37,382 nucleotides of DNA, from the NCBI GenBank assembly GCA_004791255.1, contig SRUQ01000021.1, positions 1 through 37,382 on the forward strand, in the 5' to 3' direction. Position numbers and translations under genes: made by a program. Positions 1-8,171 of this stretch are shown in pieces (positions within the stretch are counted from its first letter, which is position 1; every line of letters begins with the position of its first letter). Source of the DNA: a bacterium M00.F.Ca.ET.205.01.1.1 (GTDB taxonomy: Bacteria > Pseudomonadota > Alphaproteobacteria > Rhizobiales > Rhizobiaceae). The notes under the pieces were generated by a model. It was not told the origin of the DNA. It did not search any database and saw only the letters and a list, made by a program, of their open reading frames with translations.

Positions 1-169
1 CTAGCCTCTCGTGCCGAAAATCAACGGCGAACCGACAGGCTGAGAACCTTTTCTAGATACCGCGAAGAACGTGCATCCGAACTATGATCGGTCGCGGAGA
101 TCGACGTCAAATTCAGTTTGCGGATCGGCGCTATCTCGTTTTGAGATTAACCTTTGAGCGGCCGTGACT

Positions 170-789
170 TGTGAGGAATCGCCGGCCCGGTGACCGCCTA
201 CAAGTCGCGCCCCGATCGGAACAGCTCGGGCGCCGGCGTCTTCATCGTCAGCAGCGAGGCTGCGATCGGGCCGACAGCGGGGAGCTGGGCCAGCCGTCGG
301 CTGCACTCGCTTTGGCGTCGTCAGGCCCATCCAGGCGCGAACAGATCGGGAGGTCTGGAAGTTGCCCGGATCTTCAATGGCAGTGGCAAACGAGGTTGCG
401 GTGATGGCGCCGATGCCAGGGATCGACATGAGCATGCGGCATGCCTGGCTCTGACGTGCATCTGCGACGAGCTGGCGCCCAAGCTCGGCGGCACGGATGC
501 GAATGCCGCGCCAGGCCTCCACATCGGCAGCACGATGAGAGCAAGTTCCTCGTAGGCGCCGAACGTTCTTCTCGAACGTGGTTCCCTTTCCTGCAGGAAC
601 GAGCAGCCCGAACGTTTTCATGATTCCACGAATCTGGTTGGAAAGTTCGGTGTGATCCGGACCAGCCGGGTGCGTGCCGCCACGAGCGTGCGGGTCAGCA
701 TGCTGTCAAATCCTTTCACCCGCACCTCACGGAAGAATCCCACCTCTGCAAGATGCGCCAACCGTGTCGAGACCGATATACTCTTCCAT
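170..789 (-). pseudogene. IS110-family transposase relic, mosaic and internally deleted
   Basis: The minus strand from about 789 begins with an IS110-type start reading MEEYIGLD. It then jumps to a later part of the protein, reading VGFFREVRVKGFDSML and LVAARTRLV, so an internal stretch is missing. A frameshift near 650 leads to an open stretch (from 621) with the Transposase_20 hallmark IPGIGAITATSFATAIEDP and RAWMGLTTPKR. At about 200-300 another frame reads LPAVGPIAASLLTMKTP and FRSGRDL. That is the same domain from a different IS110/IS1111-type transposase, so two elements appear fused here. No full-length frame survives and it cannot encode an active transposase. The missing N-terminal segment is found inverted on the plus strand at about 862-1075. 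Confidence 0.75.
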
Positions 790-861
790 GGCTGTTCTCC
801 ATCAGACGCTTGGGTCCGGCGTCAGATCCGTGAGCCCTATTTCCATCTTATCGGGGAACAG

Positions 862-1160
862 CCACCTTCCGTGTCGATGAAAGAGACGTCGGTGTCGATC
901 CGACGTGAAGGCAAGCGCGTCTGGCGCGGGAGTGCGCCTCTGATCCAAAGGTCATTGCCGAGCTTATCCGTAAGCGGGCGCCAGCCGCCAAACGCGTGGT
1001 GTTCGAGACTGGACCCCTTTCCGTCTGGTTCTATCGCGCTACGCGCGGAAAGGCTGCCATCAAGCGGGCCAGACCGCTGCTTCCCTTTCCACCGCTGGAA
1101 ATGGATGCGTGGTAGGCTGGTCAAACTCAAGGATAGGAACACCCCAAGAATGATCAGGCC
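862..1160 (+). pseudogene. Inverted N-terminal piece of the IS110-family transposase
   Basis: The plus strand reads SMKETSVSIRREGKRVWRG, shifts frame, then reads VIAELIRKRAPAAKRVVFE and TGPLSVWFYRA. These are the N-terminal RuvC-like DEDD-domain sequences of IS110 transposases. They would normally follow the MEEYIGLD start found on the opposite strand at 789. After about 1075 the similarity fades, with a possible weak KDRN segment near 1130. The piece is frameshifted and lacks a catalytic C-terminus. The arrangement suggests an inversion inside one IS110 copy followed by decay. Homology is judged by eye. Confidence 0.6.
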
Positions 1161-2157
1161 TGGTCGAACAGGAGAGCGGCGCTATCGGCTATGGGAGATT
1201 CGCCGGCGCTGCGGCGACGGCGACGCGATGACGCGGTGCGCCTCTACGGCAGTCCGTTTAGCCGTCGTCAAGTGCGGGAGAAAACCCGGATCGGCGGCCG
1301 CTTGCGCTCGTCGCGGAGATCCGGTTCGAAGAGGAGCATAGGCGCGAATACGCGATCTTTCCTTTGACGCGTCCGAAGTCAATGCGTCGGCATGCGCCTT
1401 GCGTCGGCGCCCTGTGAATTCGGCGGCAAGGCGATTTTCATCCGAGACGTCGCGCCGACCTCGCTTGGGGTGAGATCAGCCCACCAGGAGTGGTAGGTGC
1501 GGTTCGCAATGGACAAATGCAACACTACCCAACAGCGGATGGCGAAAGAACCGCGAAAACGCAACGTTGGAGAATGCCACCATGAGTGAAATCGATTTGA
1601 TTGATAATGTCATCCCACGTACCAATTCGTCAAATGCACAGCGCGCATCGGCGCTGAAAAATCGCCGCTGAGCGAGCGGACCGGAAAGCTTTTTGGCGTA
1701 CGCGCACTCCGTCGGAAGCGGCCCTGAGTGTCAGGGTCTTTGGAATGCCAATCCGGACATCTCGTCGCTAGATGATCGTGATCTTCAAACTGTATTTGAC
1801 CCCAAGCTTCCGCGATAGTTGTGTAGGAAGGCTCTCCAGTATGTCGGCTATTGGTTGAAACTCGTCGCTGGCGCTGCCTGCGTGAAGCTAAGGCCACTCG
1901 GGGTAAAAAACAGACCATCGGGGCTGCCCGATGGCTCTACTTCTAAGAAAAAGGGGAACTCCCTGACGCGAACACGCTTCATCACCTGGCCTATGCGCGT
2001 GTGGGAAGGGATCCTAAACAGGACGTAAACCCATTCGGCAGTGGCCCCGCTGCAGACGGCGCTCGCAGCGATCGATGTCATCGCTAGTGCAGTTCTCTCG
2101 CGACGGAAATGTGACGGCCCACCTCTTGGGCCAGTGATCAAGGAAAGGAAAACAGGC
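1161..2157. other. About 1 kb with no recognisable gene
   Basis: No frame in this stretch carries a domain I recognise. It has many short overlapping frames, consistent with decayed DNA. The only item with a sensible translation start is a 29-codon frame at 1582-1671, listed separately. The last 100 bases form the leader of the M24 gene. Confidence 0.5.
1582..1671 (+). CDS. Very small hypothetical ORF with good ribosome site, probably a relic
   Basis: An ATG is preceded at a suitable distance by TTGGAGAA and followed by 29 codons (MSEIDLIDNVIPRTN...). It ends at a TGA. I do not recognise the peptide. The good ribosome site in otherwise decayed DNA suggests the 5' end of a truncated gene rather than a functional micropeptide. 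No hydrophobic segment is visible. Confidence 0.2.
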   Translation: MSEIDLIDNVIPRTNSSNAQRASALKNRR

Positions 2158-3339
2158 ATGATCGCCAACCATAATCTACTGCCTGTCGACGCGATCGACC
2201 AGCTACCCTTTACTTCAGCTGAATTCGACATGCGGCTTGCTTCGTGCAGGAAAGCAATGAACGAGCGCGGGATCGACTACCTCGTGCTCAGCTCTCCCGA
2301 AAACATATACTATATATCTGGATTCATTACGAAAGGATACTATGTTTTTCAGGCGCTTGTCGTGACGCATACTAGCGACCCATTCCTCGTGGTGCGTCGC
2401 TACGAGCAAGTCAATGTCGAGCGTCTGTCCTACTATCGGGATGCCACTGTATGGCAGGATACTGACGTTCCGGCTGAGGTACTAGCAAGAGCGATGTCCG
2501 ATTTGGGCGCCTTGGGAAAGACCGTCGGTGTGGATGCCAACTCCATGTTCCTTACGGTGAGCGCCTACGAAACGCTCCGCGGTGCGCTGCCCGGAACCAA
2601 CTTCGTCAATGCGTCTACGATTCTGGAGAAATGCCGAGCCATCAAGTCCTCGCAGGAGATCGCTTACATTCGTCGCGCGGCTGAGGCGTTGACTGCAGGC
2701 TTCAAGGCCGCACATGAAGCTGCGCGTCCTGGCCGTACTGAGAACGATGTGGCCGCGGCTTTCCATTATGCTGCCATCTCGGCTGGCAGTGAATACATGG
2801 GCAGTGCCCCATACATCGCTTCCGGGCCGCGTACGGCCTTGCCGCACGCCACCTGGGCTGGCCGAGGCATCGAGAAAGGCGATCTGGTCATCGTCGAGGG
2901 ATCCGGAAACTGGAAGCGATACAGTGCAGCCTTGATGCGGACCTGGTCGATCGGGAAGCCTAGCGACAGCGTGCGTCGAGCTGCCGACGCTTCAGAAGCC
3001 GCCCTCGACGCCGCGCTCGCCGCCATTAGACCCGGCGTAACAAGTGGAGAAGTCGATGCTGCGTGTCGTGGCACTGTGGCTCGCGCTGGTCTCGCCCATG
3101 CCTTTCTTAATAGAACCGGCTACTCCGTGGGCGTTGGCATCTGTCCGGGTTGGGGTGAAGGATGGGTCATGGACCTAAAGGACGGAGATCCCCGCGTCCT
3201 GCACCCAGGCATGGTATTCCATATCGTGCCGGTGCTATTTCCCGAGCCGAACATTAGCGTAGGCTTCAGCGCCACAGTGCTCGTCACCGAGACCGGCGCT
3301 GAAATCATCTCGGATTACCCGAGGGAGATGGAATGCTGA
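2158..3339 (+). CDS. M24-family (creatinase/aminopeptidase P-like) hydrolase, probably metal-independent
   Basis: A 393-residue protein with the two-domain creatinase/prolidase layout: an N-terminal creatinase_N domain (about 20-155, with NIYYISGF) and a C-terminal pita-bread domain (about 165-390). I chose the ATG at 2158 because AAGGAAAGG lies just upstream and homology begins there. The fold motifs are present (PGRTENDVAAAFH, PGMVFHIVPVLF, TVLVTETGAEII). The usual metal ligands are not: the first Asp motif reads VEGSGNWKRYSA, the HGIG-type His is Tyr (RTGYSVGVGI), and the last Glu region reads VGFSATVL. This resembles creatinase or ectoine-hydrolase-type members, which hydrolyse C-N bonds without metal. 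I recall similar proteins (y4tL/y4tM) on pNGR234a. The substrate is unknown. Its 3' end overlaps the start of an ABC-ATPase relic, so it was once part of a transport and catabolism operon. Confidence 0.8.
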   Translation: MIANHNLLPVDAIDQLPFTSAEFDMRLASCRKAMNERGIDYLVLSSPENIYYISGFITKGYYVFQALVVTHTSDPFLVVRRYEQVNVERLSYYRDATVWQDTDVPAEVLARAMSDLGALGKTVGVDANSMFLTVSAYETLRGALPGTNFVNASTILEKCRAIKSSQEIAYIRRAAEALTAGFKAAHEAARPGRTENDVAAAFHYAAISAGSEYMGSAPYIASGPRTALPHATWAGRGIEKGDLVIVEGSGNWKRYSAALMRTWSIGKPSDSVRRAADASEAALDAALAAIRPGVTSGEVDAACRGTVARAGLAHAFLNRTGYSVGVGICPGWGEGWVMDLKDGDPRVLHPGMVFHIVPVLFPEPNISVGFSATVLVTETGAEIISDYPREMEC

Positions 3340-3545
3340 AAGCCATCGACGACATCACTCCGTAAGACTGGGATCCACGCTCCTCAGCCTCAACGGCAGA
3401 GCCGTCGACGACGTCTGCCCCCTGAGATATCGCAGGGCGAATTCGTCGTGCTCGGACCCAGCGGATCGGGCAAGACCACTACGCTGATGATGAGCCGGTT
3501 TCACGACTTCCGACACCGGCCAGCATCCACGGTTGTATCATTTTC
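3333..3545 (+). pseudogene. ABC transporter ATPase, N-terminal remnant
   Basis: The ATG at 3333 overlaps the stop of the M24 gene. The frame is quickly interrupted by a stop, but shifted frames read VRLGSTLLSLNGRAVDDV, then QGEFVVLGPSGSGKTTTLMM, then AGFTTSDTG. GPSGSGKTT is the Walker A P-loop and the order matches the N-terminus of polyamine/amino-acid-type importer ATPases. Nothing of the Q-loop, signature or Walker B remains. The overlap suggests this was the next gene of the M24 operon, with the M24 protein acting on an imported compound. Confidence 0.75.
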
Positions 3546-3561
3546 TCGAAAGGATTTCATT

Positions 3562-3913
3562 ATGGACGAATATCGCGCTACGAAGTCGGCCCTCGCATGA
3601 GCCAAATGCTTGCTCACGGCAATACGATTTATACTGCAGGGATCGTCGCACTGCGTGCCCCGGCGGACCGGTTGCCAAGCAGACAGCTGACATTCTGACG
3701 AAAATCGATGATCTGCTTGCCGCAGCTGGAACAAGAAGAGAGCAAGCTCCTGACGGCCACGATTTGGCTCGCCGACATTTCTTCATTCGCGGAATGAACC
3801 GCGTGTGGGATAATTGGGTGGTTCCTGGCAGCACGCCATGTCGGCCCTGCGTTGAGGCAAGGCTGGCGGGAGCGGAATACACGGTCGAGATCCAGATTAC
3901 CGCAGCGCTTTAA
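3562..3913 (+). pseudogene. RidA/YjgF (Rid family) protein, frameshifted
   Basis: An ATG at 3562 follows GAAAGG. One frame reads RYEVGPRMSQMLAHGNTIYTAGIVA, a second GGPVAKQTADILTKIDDLL, and a third SKLLTATIWLADISSFAEMN followed by VWDNWVVPGSTPCRP and VEARLAGAEYTVEIQI. Together these cover nearly the whole of a Rid-family deaminase (enamine/imine hydrolysis). At least three frameshifts separate them. RidA normally clears reactive imines made by amino-acid catabolic enzymes, which fits its neighbours, the M24 hydrolase and the racemases. I recall a RutC-type homologue, y4sK, on pNGR234a. Confidence 0.8.
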
Positions 3914-4029
3914 CTCGGACGCTTCGGCTGCCAGCTCGCGGTCCAAACTACAAGCGGGCTGGCATCGTTGGCCACCTGCGGAGGATTCGCTTGCCTGCAT
4001 ACCCTACGCATTTTCTATTAGGAGATCAA

Positions 4030-4776
4030 ATGACATCTAAAGCGCCACGCTCACTGGGCATTCTACTCCTCGACCGCGGGCTAGCGCCTGGCGCCACACC
4101 GCCGCCGCCGGTGCACTCACCGATGCGAGATCCAGCCACCTTCGACTTCCCTACAGTCTACGAAACAGTCCATAGAGCTTATGCCAAGAATGTTATTCAT
4201 GGCGATTCCTCGCTTGAGCCAGTGTGCATCGCGGCTGCCCAGCGTCTCGTCGAGCGGGGCGCCGTTGCCATAAGCTCAAACTGCGGCTTCTTTGTCCGGC
4301 ATCAAGCGGCGGTGGCCGCTTCGGTCAATGTTCCTGTAGTAATGTCTAGCCTGCTCCTCGTACCGACGTTGCTCCGGCAGTTGCCGCTGGACGTTAAGTT
4401 GGCGGTGTTGACCGCGGACTCAACTCATTGCAGCGAAGATCTGCTCGGGGTGGACGGTCCGGCCGAGCGGCGGAGAGTAGTCCTCGGCGGCATCGAAGGT
4501 GGCACGCTCTGGCAAAACGAGATGAAGCTCCCAACAGTACCAACAGATGCCGCTGATATTGAAACGGATGTCGCCGCCTGCGTCAGGCGGCTCAGAACCG
4601 CGCACCCGGAGATCGCGGCGATCCTGTTCGAATGCACAGCTTTTCCGGTGGTGGCACCAGCAATCCGCCGGATAACCGGGCTGCCCGTCTACGACATCAC
4701 GACCGTTTGCCGGATGACATTCGAGTCTACTGGAATGACGGCAGGGAGGCAAATCGCGTCTATACAAAAGGTATAG
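4030..4776 (+). CDS. Asp/Glu/hydantoin racemase-superfamily protein, copy 1
   Basis: A 248-residue protein. The ATG at 4030 has AGGAGA six bases upstream. It opens with the superfamily's first strand (LGILLLDRG). Two cysteines sit in the positions used for catalysis in the family: SSNCGF (about residue 85) and FECTAFP (about residue 200). This suggests a two-base racemase or decarboxylase/isomerase acting on an amino-acid-like or malonate-like acid. The substrate cannot be read from sequence. A close paralogue lies at 6579-7274 with the same core. This copy has a longer C-terminal tail (about 15 residues). It lies downstream of the M24/ABC/RidA remnants on the same strand, so it may be a survivor of the same catabolic operon. 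Confidence 0.75.
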   Translation: MTSKAPRSLGILLLDRGLAPGATPPPPVHSPMRDPATFDFPTVYETVHRAYAKNVIHGDSSLEPVCIAAAQRLVERGAVAISSNCGFFVRHQAAVAASVNVPVVMSSLLLVPTLLRQLPLDVKLAVLTADSTHCSEDLLGVDGPAERRRVVLGGIEGGTLWQNEMKLPTVPTDAADIETDVAACVRRLRTAHPEIAAILFECTAFPVVAPAIRRITGLPVYDITTVCRMTFESTGMTAGRQIASIQKV

Positions 4777-4791
4777 AATACCTGTTACTTC

Positions 4792-4872
4792 GGTTTTGTT
4801 GCGACGGCTGAATAGAGGCGCAGAGAAGGCCTAATGCGACGTCAATCAGGCTACGAGGATTTCGAACTGCGC
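4792..4872. repeat. 81-base direct repeat downstream of racemase 1 (copy A)
   Basis: The stretch beginning GGTTTTGTTGCGACGG and ending TTCGAACTGCGC recurs almost identically at 7295-7375, just after the second racemase gene. It reads on the minus strand as the extreme C-terminus of an IS6-family transposase (RNPRSLIDVALGLLCASI). The same IS end therefore follows both racemase genes. Confidence 0.85.
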
Positions 4873-5092
4873 GGCCCGGGACGTATTCGGATTGCAGGTG
4901 TACCTCACCTGGCGTGCGCATCATGTAGATCATGTCGATGCCGGAAAGGATGGCGAAGGCGGTGGCCATCTCGAAGCCGAGTATCGGCCGCACTCGGGCG
5001 CTTGATGCGCCTATCGTCCTGTTCGATCTGATTGTTCAAATGCTCGTTCCGGCGGACGCGGATCGGCTTTCCAACCGGCGCCGGGCGCGGTC
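4796..5092 (-). pseudogene. IS6-family transposase C-terminal remnant
   Basis: On the minus strand one frame reads GKPIRVRRNEHLNNQIEQDD and RRIKR. A second reads RPILGFEMATAFAILSGIDM, then a divergent tail. This is the typical end of IS6-family DDE transposases (NN..E.DHR.IKRR...P.LGFK....A...I.GIE). A frameshift separates the two parts and the N-terminus with the first catalytic Asp is absent. The upstream edge abuts the repeats of an IS21-type end at 5106, suggesting the IS21 inserted into or recombined with this element. Confidence 0.7.
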
Positions 5093-5105
5093 CTTGCGTA
5101 TTTCA

Positions 5106-5187
5106 GGCGATCGTGAGCATAGATTTCACCGCATCGTGAGCACCGATTTCACGGGATCATGAGCAACGATTTAGGCGATCGTGAGCA
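5106..5187. repeat. Four tandem ~22-base repeats, IS21-type terminal region
   Basis: The motif (G)GATCGTGAGCA, with small changes, starts at about 5107, 5131, 5154 and 5175. The spacers resemble one another (ACCGATTTCAC). Regularly spaced ~20-base repeats are typical of IS21-family ends, where they bind the transposase. The relic istA gene that starts about 100 bases further on supports this assignment. Confidence 0.65.
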
Positions 5188-5286
5188 CCTTTTCGGAGGT
5201 GCTGGACGCTTCGGCCGACACTCAACCGGTCTCCAGGATGATGCGTCGTTCAAAACGATGAAGCCTCATGCCAACCCAGAATATCG

Positions 5287-5815
5287 ATGGGCCGGATCAG
5301 AGAAGTTTTACGTCTAAGGCAAGTCCAGGGCCTGACCGAACGCGCATCGCGCACACGCTTGGGGTGAGCAATGGTCTCGAGCGTGGTTATCTGCGGCGCG
5401 CCCGTCTTGCCGCGGCTGAGCTGGTCGCTGCCCGAAGGGATGGATGTCGAAGGCCGTGAGCTGCTGCTGTTCCCAGCGCCGAAGGCGGCGTCGCAAAGCC
5501 TCGGCGGCCGGTGCCCCGGCTGGAACCATGAGGAGAAGGAGTTGCGCTGGCGCGGCATAACGCGGGTGCTGGGTGTGGGAAGAGTATCGTGCCGCCAATC
5601 CCGACGGCTTTGGTTATACCTGGTTTTGCACGACCTTCGTGGCCTGGAAAGGGTGTGCGCCGACGACGCACCAGGCACACCTGGCGGCGAGAAGGTGTTT
5701 GTCGATTTCGCCGGCGACAATATCGACATCATCGACCCAATCACCGGCGAAGCGGATCCCATGAAGCTGTTTGTCGCAGCGATGGGCGCCTCCAACTATA
5801 CCTACGCCAGTCCGC
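5287..5815 (+). pseudogene. IS21-family transposase IstA, frameshifted and truncated
   Basis: Starting at the ATG at 5287, successive frames read MGRIREVLRLRQVQGLTERA, then LGVSNGLERGYLRRARLA, then LSWSLPEGMDVEGRELLLFP, then WEEYRAANPDGFGYTWF, then EKVFVDFAGDNIDIID and KLFVAAMGASNYTYA. This is the N-terminal helix-turn-helix of IstA and the start of its rve catalytic core, including the first catalytic Asp (VDFAG). At least three frameshifts are present. The gene stops abruptly at about 5815, where an oppositely oriented IstA relic begins. There is no istB. Confidence 0.8.
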
Positions 5816-6220
5816 CTGGACCTTGCGCACGAGATCCCGCAGCTGCCCAAACGGCGCCGTCCGCCCAGAGGGCGAAGCGCCCCGGCCTCTTCGGCAAAGC
5901 GCTCTGCAGGAGCCACACCACACGTCGATCGGCAATCTCGCGCGTACACCGGTCCAGATGCCCTTGAACGCCGCCCAGTTCAATCGTCCAGCCCGTCAAA
6001 CCCGGTCGGCCGTATAAGGCTTGCGAAACGGAACAGTCCCGCCCTCCCGCAGATACCGACGCACCGTGTCGCGCGCGCACCCGAATTCCTTCGCCAGTCG
6101 CTTTGCTCCCCAGCCAAGCTCATGCAGCCGCAGCATCGCCGCCACCTCTTCAGGCTGAAGTATCTCCTCTCCCTACATCGTTCTCGACAATGCAGGAATC
6201 GCCGAAATCCCAATCGTCAT
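5816..6220 (-). pseudogene. Second IS21-family IstA N-terminal relic, opposite orientation
   Basis: The minus strand has AGAGGAGG before an ATG at 6220 (MTIGISAIPALSRTM, stop). It continues with EEILQPEEVAAMLRLHELGW, GAKRLAKEFGCARDTVRRYL and REGGTVPFRKPYTADRV. That is the helix-turn-helix domain of a different IstA subgroup. Further on, shifted frames retain only weak similarity. It meets the first IstA relic tail to tail at about 5815, so two truncated IS21 elements have been joined. Not functional. Confidence 0.7.
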
Positions 6221-6578
6221 TGATGCCTCCTCTCATAACCGAGGGGGTCAGTTTCTCAATTCGGCGGACAGCCCGGACCACTCTTCGCTGGCAGTCCAGA
6301 CAGGAGCCATCGCCCGAGGACTTAACTTTCATGCTTATTCGGCGGGTCCGATTCATCGCCCAAACTCGGCAATGTCCTGCGTCCATCTCGCGGCCAGATG
6401 GCCAAAATATAGAAATTGCATTTGACGAAAGATACCCGGCGATCGATCGTTGGTCTCACGGCGTGGGCTAATAGTAGCTGTGCGAACTGGTGTGGTGCCT
6501 GTCGACTACGGTCGCGAGACAGCAGCTGGCGGCATAGATCTTCACGCTCGTTCGCCTAGATTTTCAGGGGCCTCTTTC
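6221..6578. other. Gene-free stretch before racemase 2
   Basis: No domain is recognisable. The part next to 6240-6280 (minus strand TGTCCGCCGAATTGAGAAAC) looks like the outer end of the adjacent IS21-type relic. The remainder forms the upstream region of the second racemase gene. I see no sigma-54 or clear sigma-70 promoter. Confidence 0.4.
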
Positions 6579-7274
6579 ATGACCGACCAAATCTCTCGCT
6601 CTCTTGGCATTCTAAACCTCGAACGAGGACCGCGGCCTCCGGAACCGAAACTCGGCGCCTTGTTAAATCCGCATACGTTCGACTTTCCGATTATATCGGA
6701 AACTGTGAAGGGGGCTTGGGCGGATATAGTCATACGCGGTGATCCAGCGCTTGAACCGGCCTACATCGCGGCTGCCCGGCGGCTGGTCGATCGGGGCGCC
6801 GTCGTGATAACCTCGAACTGCGGCTACTCTATCCGGCATCAAGCGGCGGTGGCTGCATCTGTGAATGTACCCGTGGTGATGTCCAGCCTGCTCCTGGCGC
6901 CGACATTGCTCCGGCAGCTGCCGCCAGTTGCCAAGCTCGCAGTCGTGGCCGCCCAGTCGAGGCATTTGGGTGAAGATCTGCTTGGGATCGATGATCCGGC
7001 CGAGCGTGCGAGGATCGTTATCGGCGGCATCGACGGCAGCAAGTTGCTGCAGAATGAGAACATGCGCCCGCCGATACCGACTGAAACAGCCGACATTGAG
7101 TCCGATGTAATGGCGTGCGTCGCAAGAATGCGAGATGCGCATCCGGAAATCGCGGCCCTCCTGTTTGAGTGCACAGCGTTTCCGCGAGTAACGGCCGCTA
7201 TACGCCTCATGACCGGATTGCCCGTCTACGACATTACTACGCTGTGTCGACTAACATTCGCGTCCGTCACATGA
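6579..7274 (+). CDS. Asp/Glu/hydantoin racemase-superfamily protein, copy 2
   Basis: A 231-residue paralogue of the gene at 4030. The ATG at 6579 is supported by an upstream AGGGG and by alignment of MTDQISRSLGILNLERG with copy 1. Both family cysteines are kept (TSNCGYS and FECTAFP), so it should be catalytically competent. The proline-rich N-terminal insert of copy 1 is shortened here, and the protein stops shortly after the shared CRLTF segment. Similarity runs the full length, with substitutions spread evenly. This suggests an old duplication under continued selection rather than a recent repeat. The same IS6 remnant follows both copies. The substrate is unknown. Confidence 0.75.
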   Translation: MTDQISRSLGILNLERGPRPPEPKLGALLNPHTFDFPIISETVKGAWADIVIRGDPALEPAYIAAARRLVDRGAVVITSNCGYSIRHQAAVAASVNVPVVMSSLLLAPTLLRQLPPVAKLAVVAAQSRHLGEDLLGIDDPAERARIVIGGIDGSKLLQNENMRPPIPTETADIESDVMACVARMRDAHPEIAALLFECTAFPRVTAAIRLMTGLPVYDITTLCRLTFASVT

Positions 7275-7294
7275 ATATATGAATGCAGTTTGCC

Positions 7295-7375
7295 GGGTTT
7301 GTTGCGACGGCTGAATAGAGGCGCAGAGAAGGCCGAATGCGAGGTCAATCAGGCGACGAGGATTTCGAACTGCGC
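7295..7375. repeat. 81-base direct repeat downstream of racemase 2 (copy B)
   Basis: Nearly identical to 4792-4872 at an offset of 2,503 bases. Reads as the C-terminus of an IS6-type transposase on the minus strand (RNPRRLIDLAFGLLCASI). It breaks off at about 7376, where an IS630 fragment begins. Confidence 0.85.
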
Positions 7376-7379
7376 AGGC

Positions 7380-7510
7380 GCTCAAGGCGCTTCGGCTGAT
7401 CCGCACCAACTGCTCGGCCACGAGCCGCTCCACGATCTCGTTCAGCGTGATGTCCTTGCGCTCATCGATCAGCCCGACGATGAAACTTCATGCGCATCGA
7501 GGCTGGAGGC
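7380..7510 (-). pseudogene. IS630-family transposase N-terminal fragment
   Basis: The minus strand reads GLIDERKDITLNEIVERL and VAEQLVRISRSALS. A shifted frame upstream reads RASSLDAHE. This matches the helix-turn-helix region of IS630-family transposases (usually ...I.AH..FIL..ID...DITL.E....L). Only about 40 codons remain. It is wedged between the IS6 repeat and a TauD remnant, so it probably marks a deletion joint. Confidence 0.55.
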
Positions 7511-7552
7511 GCGGCGGCGAATGGGATCGGGCTCGAGCGTCCCTCTGTACCC

Positions 7553-7740
7553 TGCTTCCATTTCCAGTGCACGGTGTTTTCCTGCGCGGTGATGTGAGAT
7601 TCAAATAGATCGAATAGCCTCTAGCTGTCATATTTCGAGACGCCAACAAAACGTGCTACATAAGAGCCGAGCATGAGCGTGTGCTCGCCGGTCTCAGGGT
7701 GGACGCGTACGATGGGATGCTCGAAAAGGGCAATTGATCC
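7553..7740 (-). pseudogene. TauD/TfdA-type dioxygenase remnant with nonsense codon
   Basis: The minus strand reads FEHPIVRVHPETGEHTLMLG then SYVARFVGVSKYDS. After an in-frame TAG at 7621 it continues RLFDLFESHITAQENTVHWKWKQG. This is the middle-to-late part of a 2-oxoglutarate/Fe(II) dioxygenase of the taurine family (HPVVR.HPETG...L..G......GLS...S..L...L..H.....N..RW.W..GD). The final NRA..H iron-ligand segment and the N-terminus are missing. The break at about 7550 coincides with the IS630 fragment. Confidence 0.75.
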
Positions 7741-8171
7741 GCATAACATTTTGAATCCTGGCAAGGTTCTGTCCGAAAGCTGACGAGCAAGCGTATTTGC
7801 CCCTCGATGATACCAGGCGCCCACCGAGCAACCCAATGGGCCTTATGGCGAGCCGGAGAGGCAGAAGGACGACCACTACCTTTGGGCCTTCCAACAGGGT
7901 TCGCGCACGAGGCGGGGTCTCCTGGTACACCCGCCCTGTGGCTTGGCTGCGGTCTGCTGCAGCCGTTCGTCTTTACTGCCCGTTGCGGACGATCTCGCAC
8001 GAGTTGGTTCACGAGAGCGTCGTGAAGCAGTCGAGGCGTCCGGTTTGGCTCTGACAAGCGTCGCAAGATGTTCGCGGATCCAGCCATGTCTCCGCAATCC
8101 GACCGGTAACCGACGACGACTTCGGACTGGTTGGCGGTCCTACGACCTGATCGGTGTTCCTACGGAGCTGA
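7741..8171. other. About 430 bases with no recognised gene
   Basis: Several overlapping short frames exist on both strands, but none shows a known domain or a convincing ribosome site. The part nearest 7741 may once have been TauD coding sequence in another frame. It is also the region downstream of the universal stress gene, and I see no clear terminator. Confidence 0.4.

Noticed and set aside
652..1341. Long plus-strand open frame of 229 codons
   Set aside because: It runs antisense to the IS110 start and then in the wrong frame through the inverted IS110 piece. No family resemblance as read.
2040..2056. Possible sigma-54 site before the M24 gene (CGGCAGTGGCCCCGC)
   Set aside because: The spacing is right, but the -12 element is CCGC instead of TTGC, the -24 is weak, and there is no NifA site upstream.
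5106..5187. CRISPR-like array of four short repeats
   Set aside because: The period is only ~22 bases, the spacers resemble one another, there are no cas genes, and an IS21 transposase relic lies next to it.
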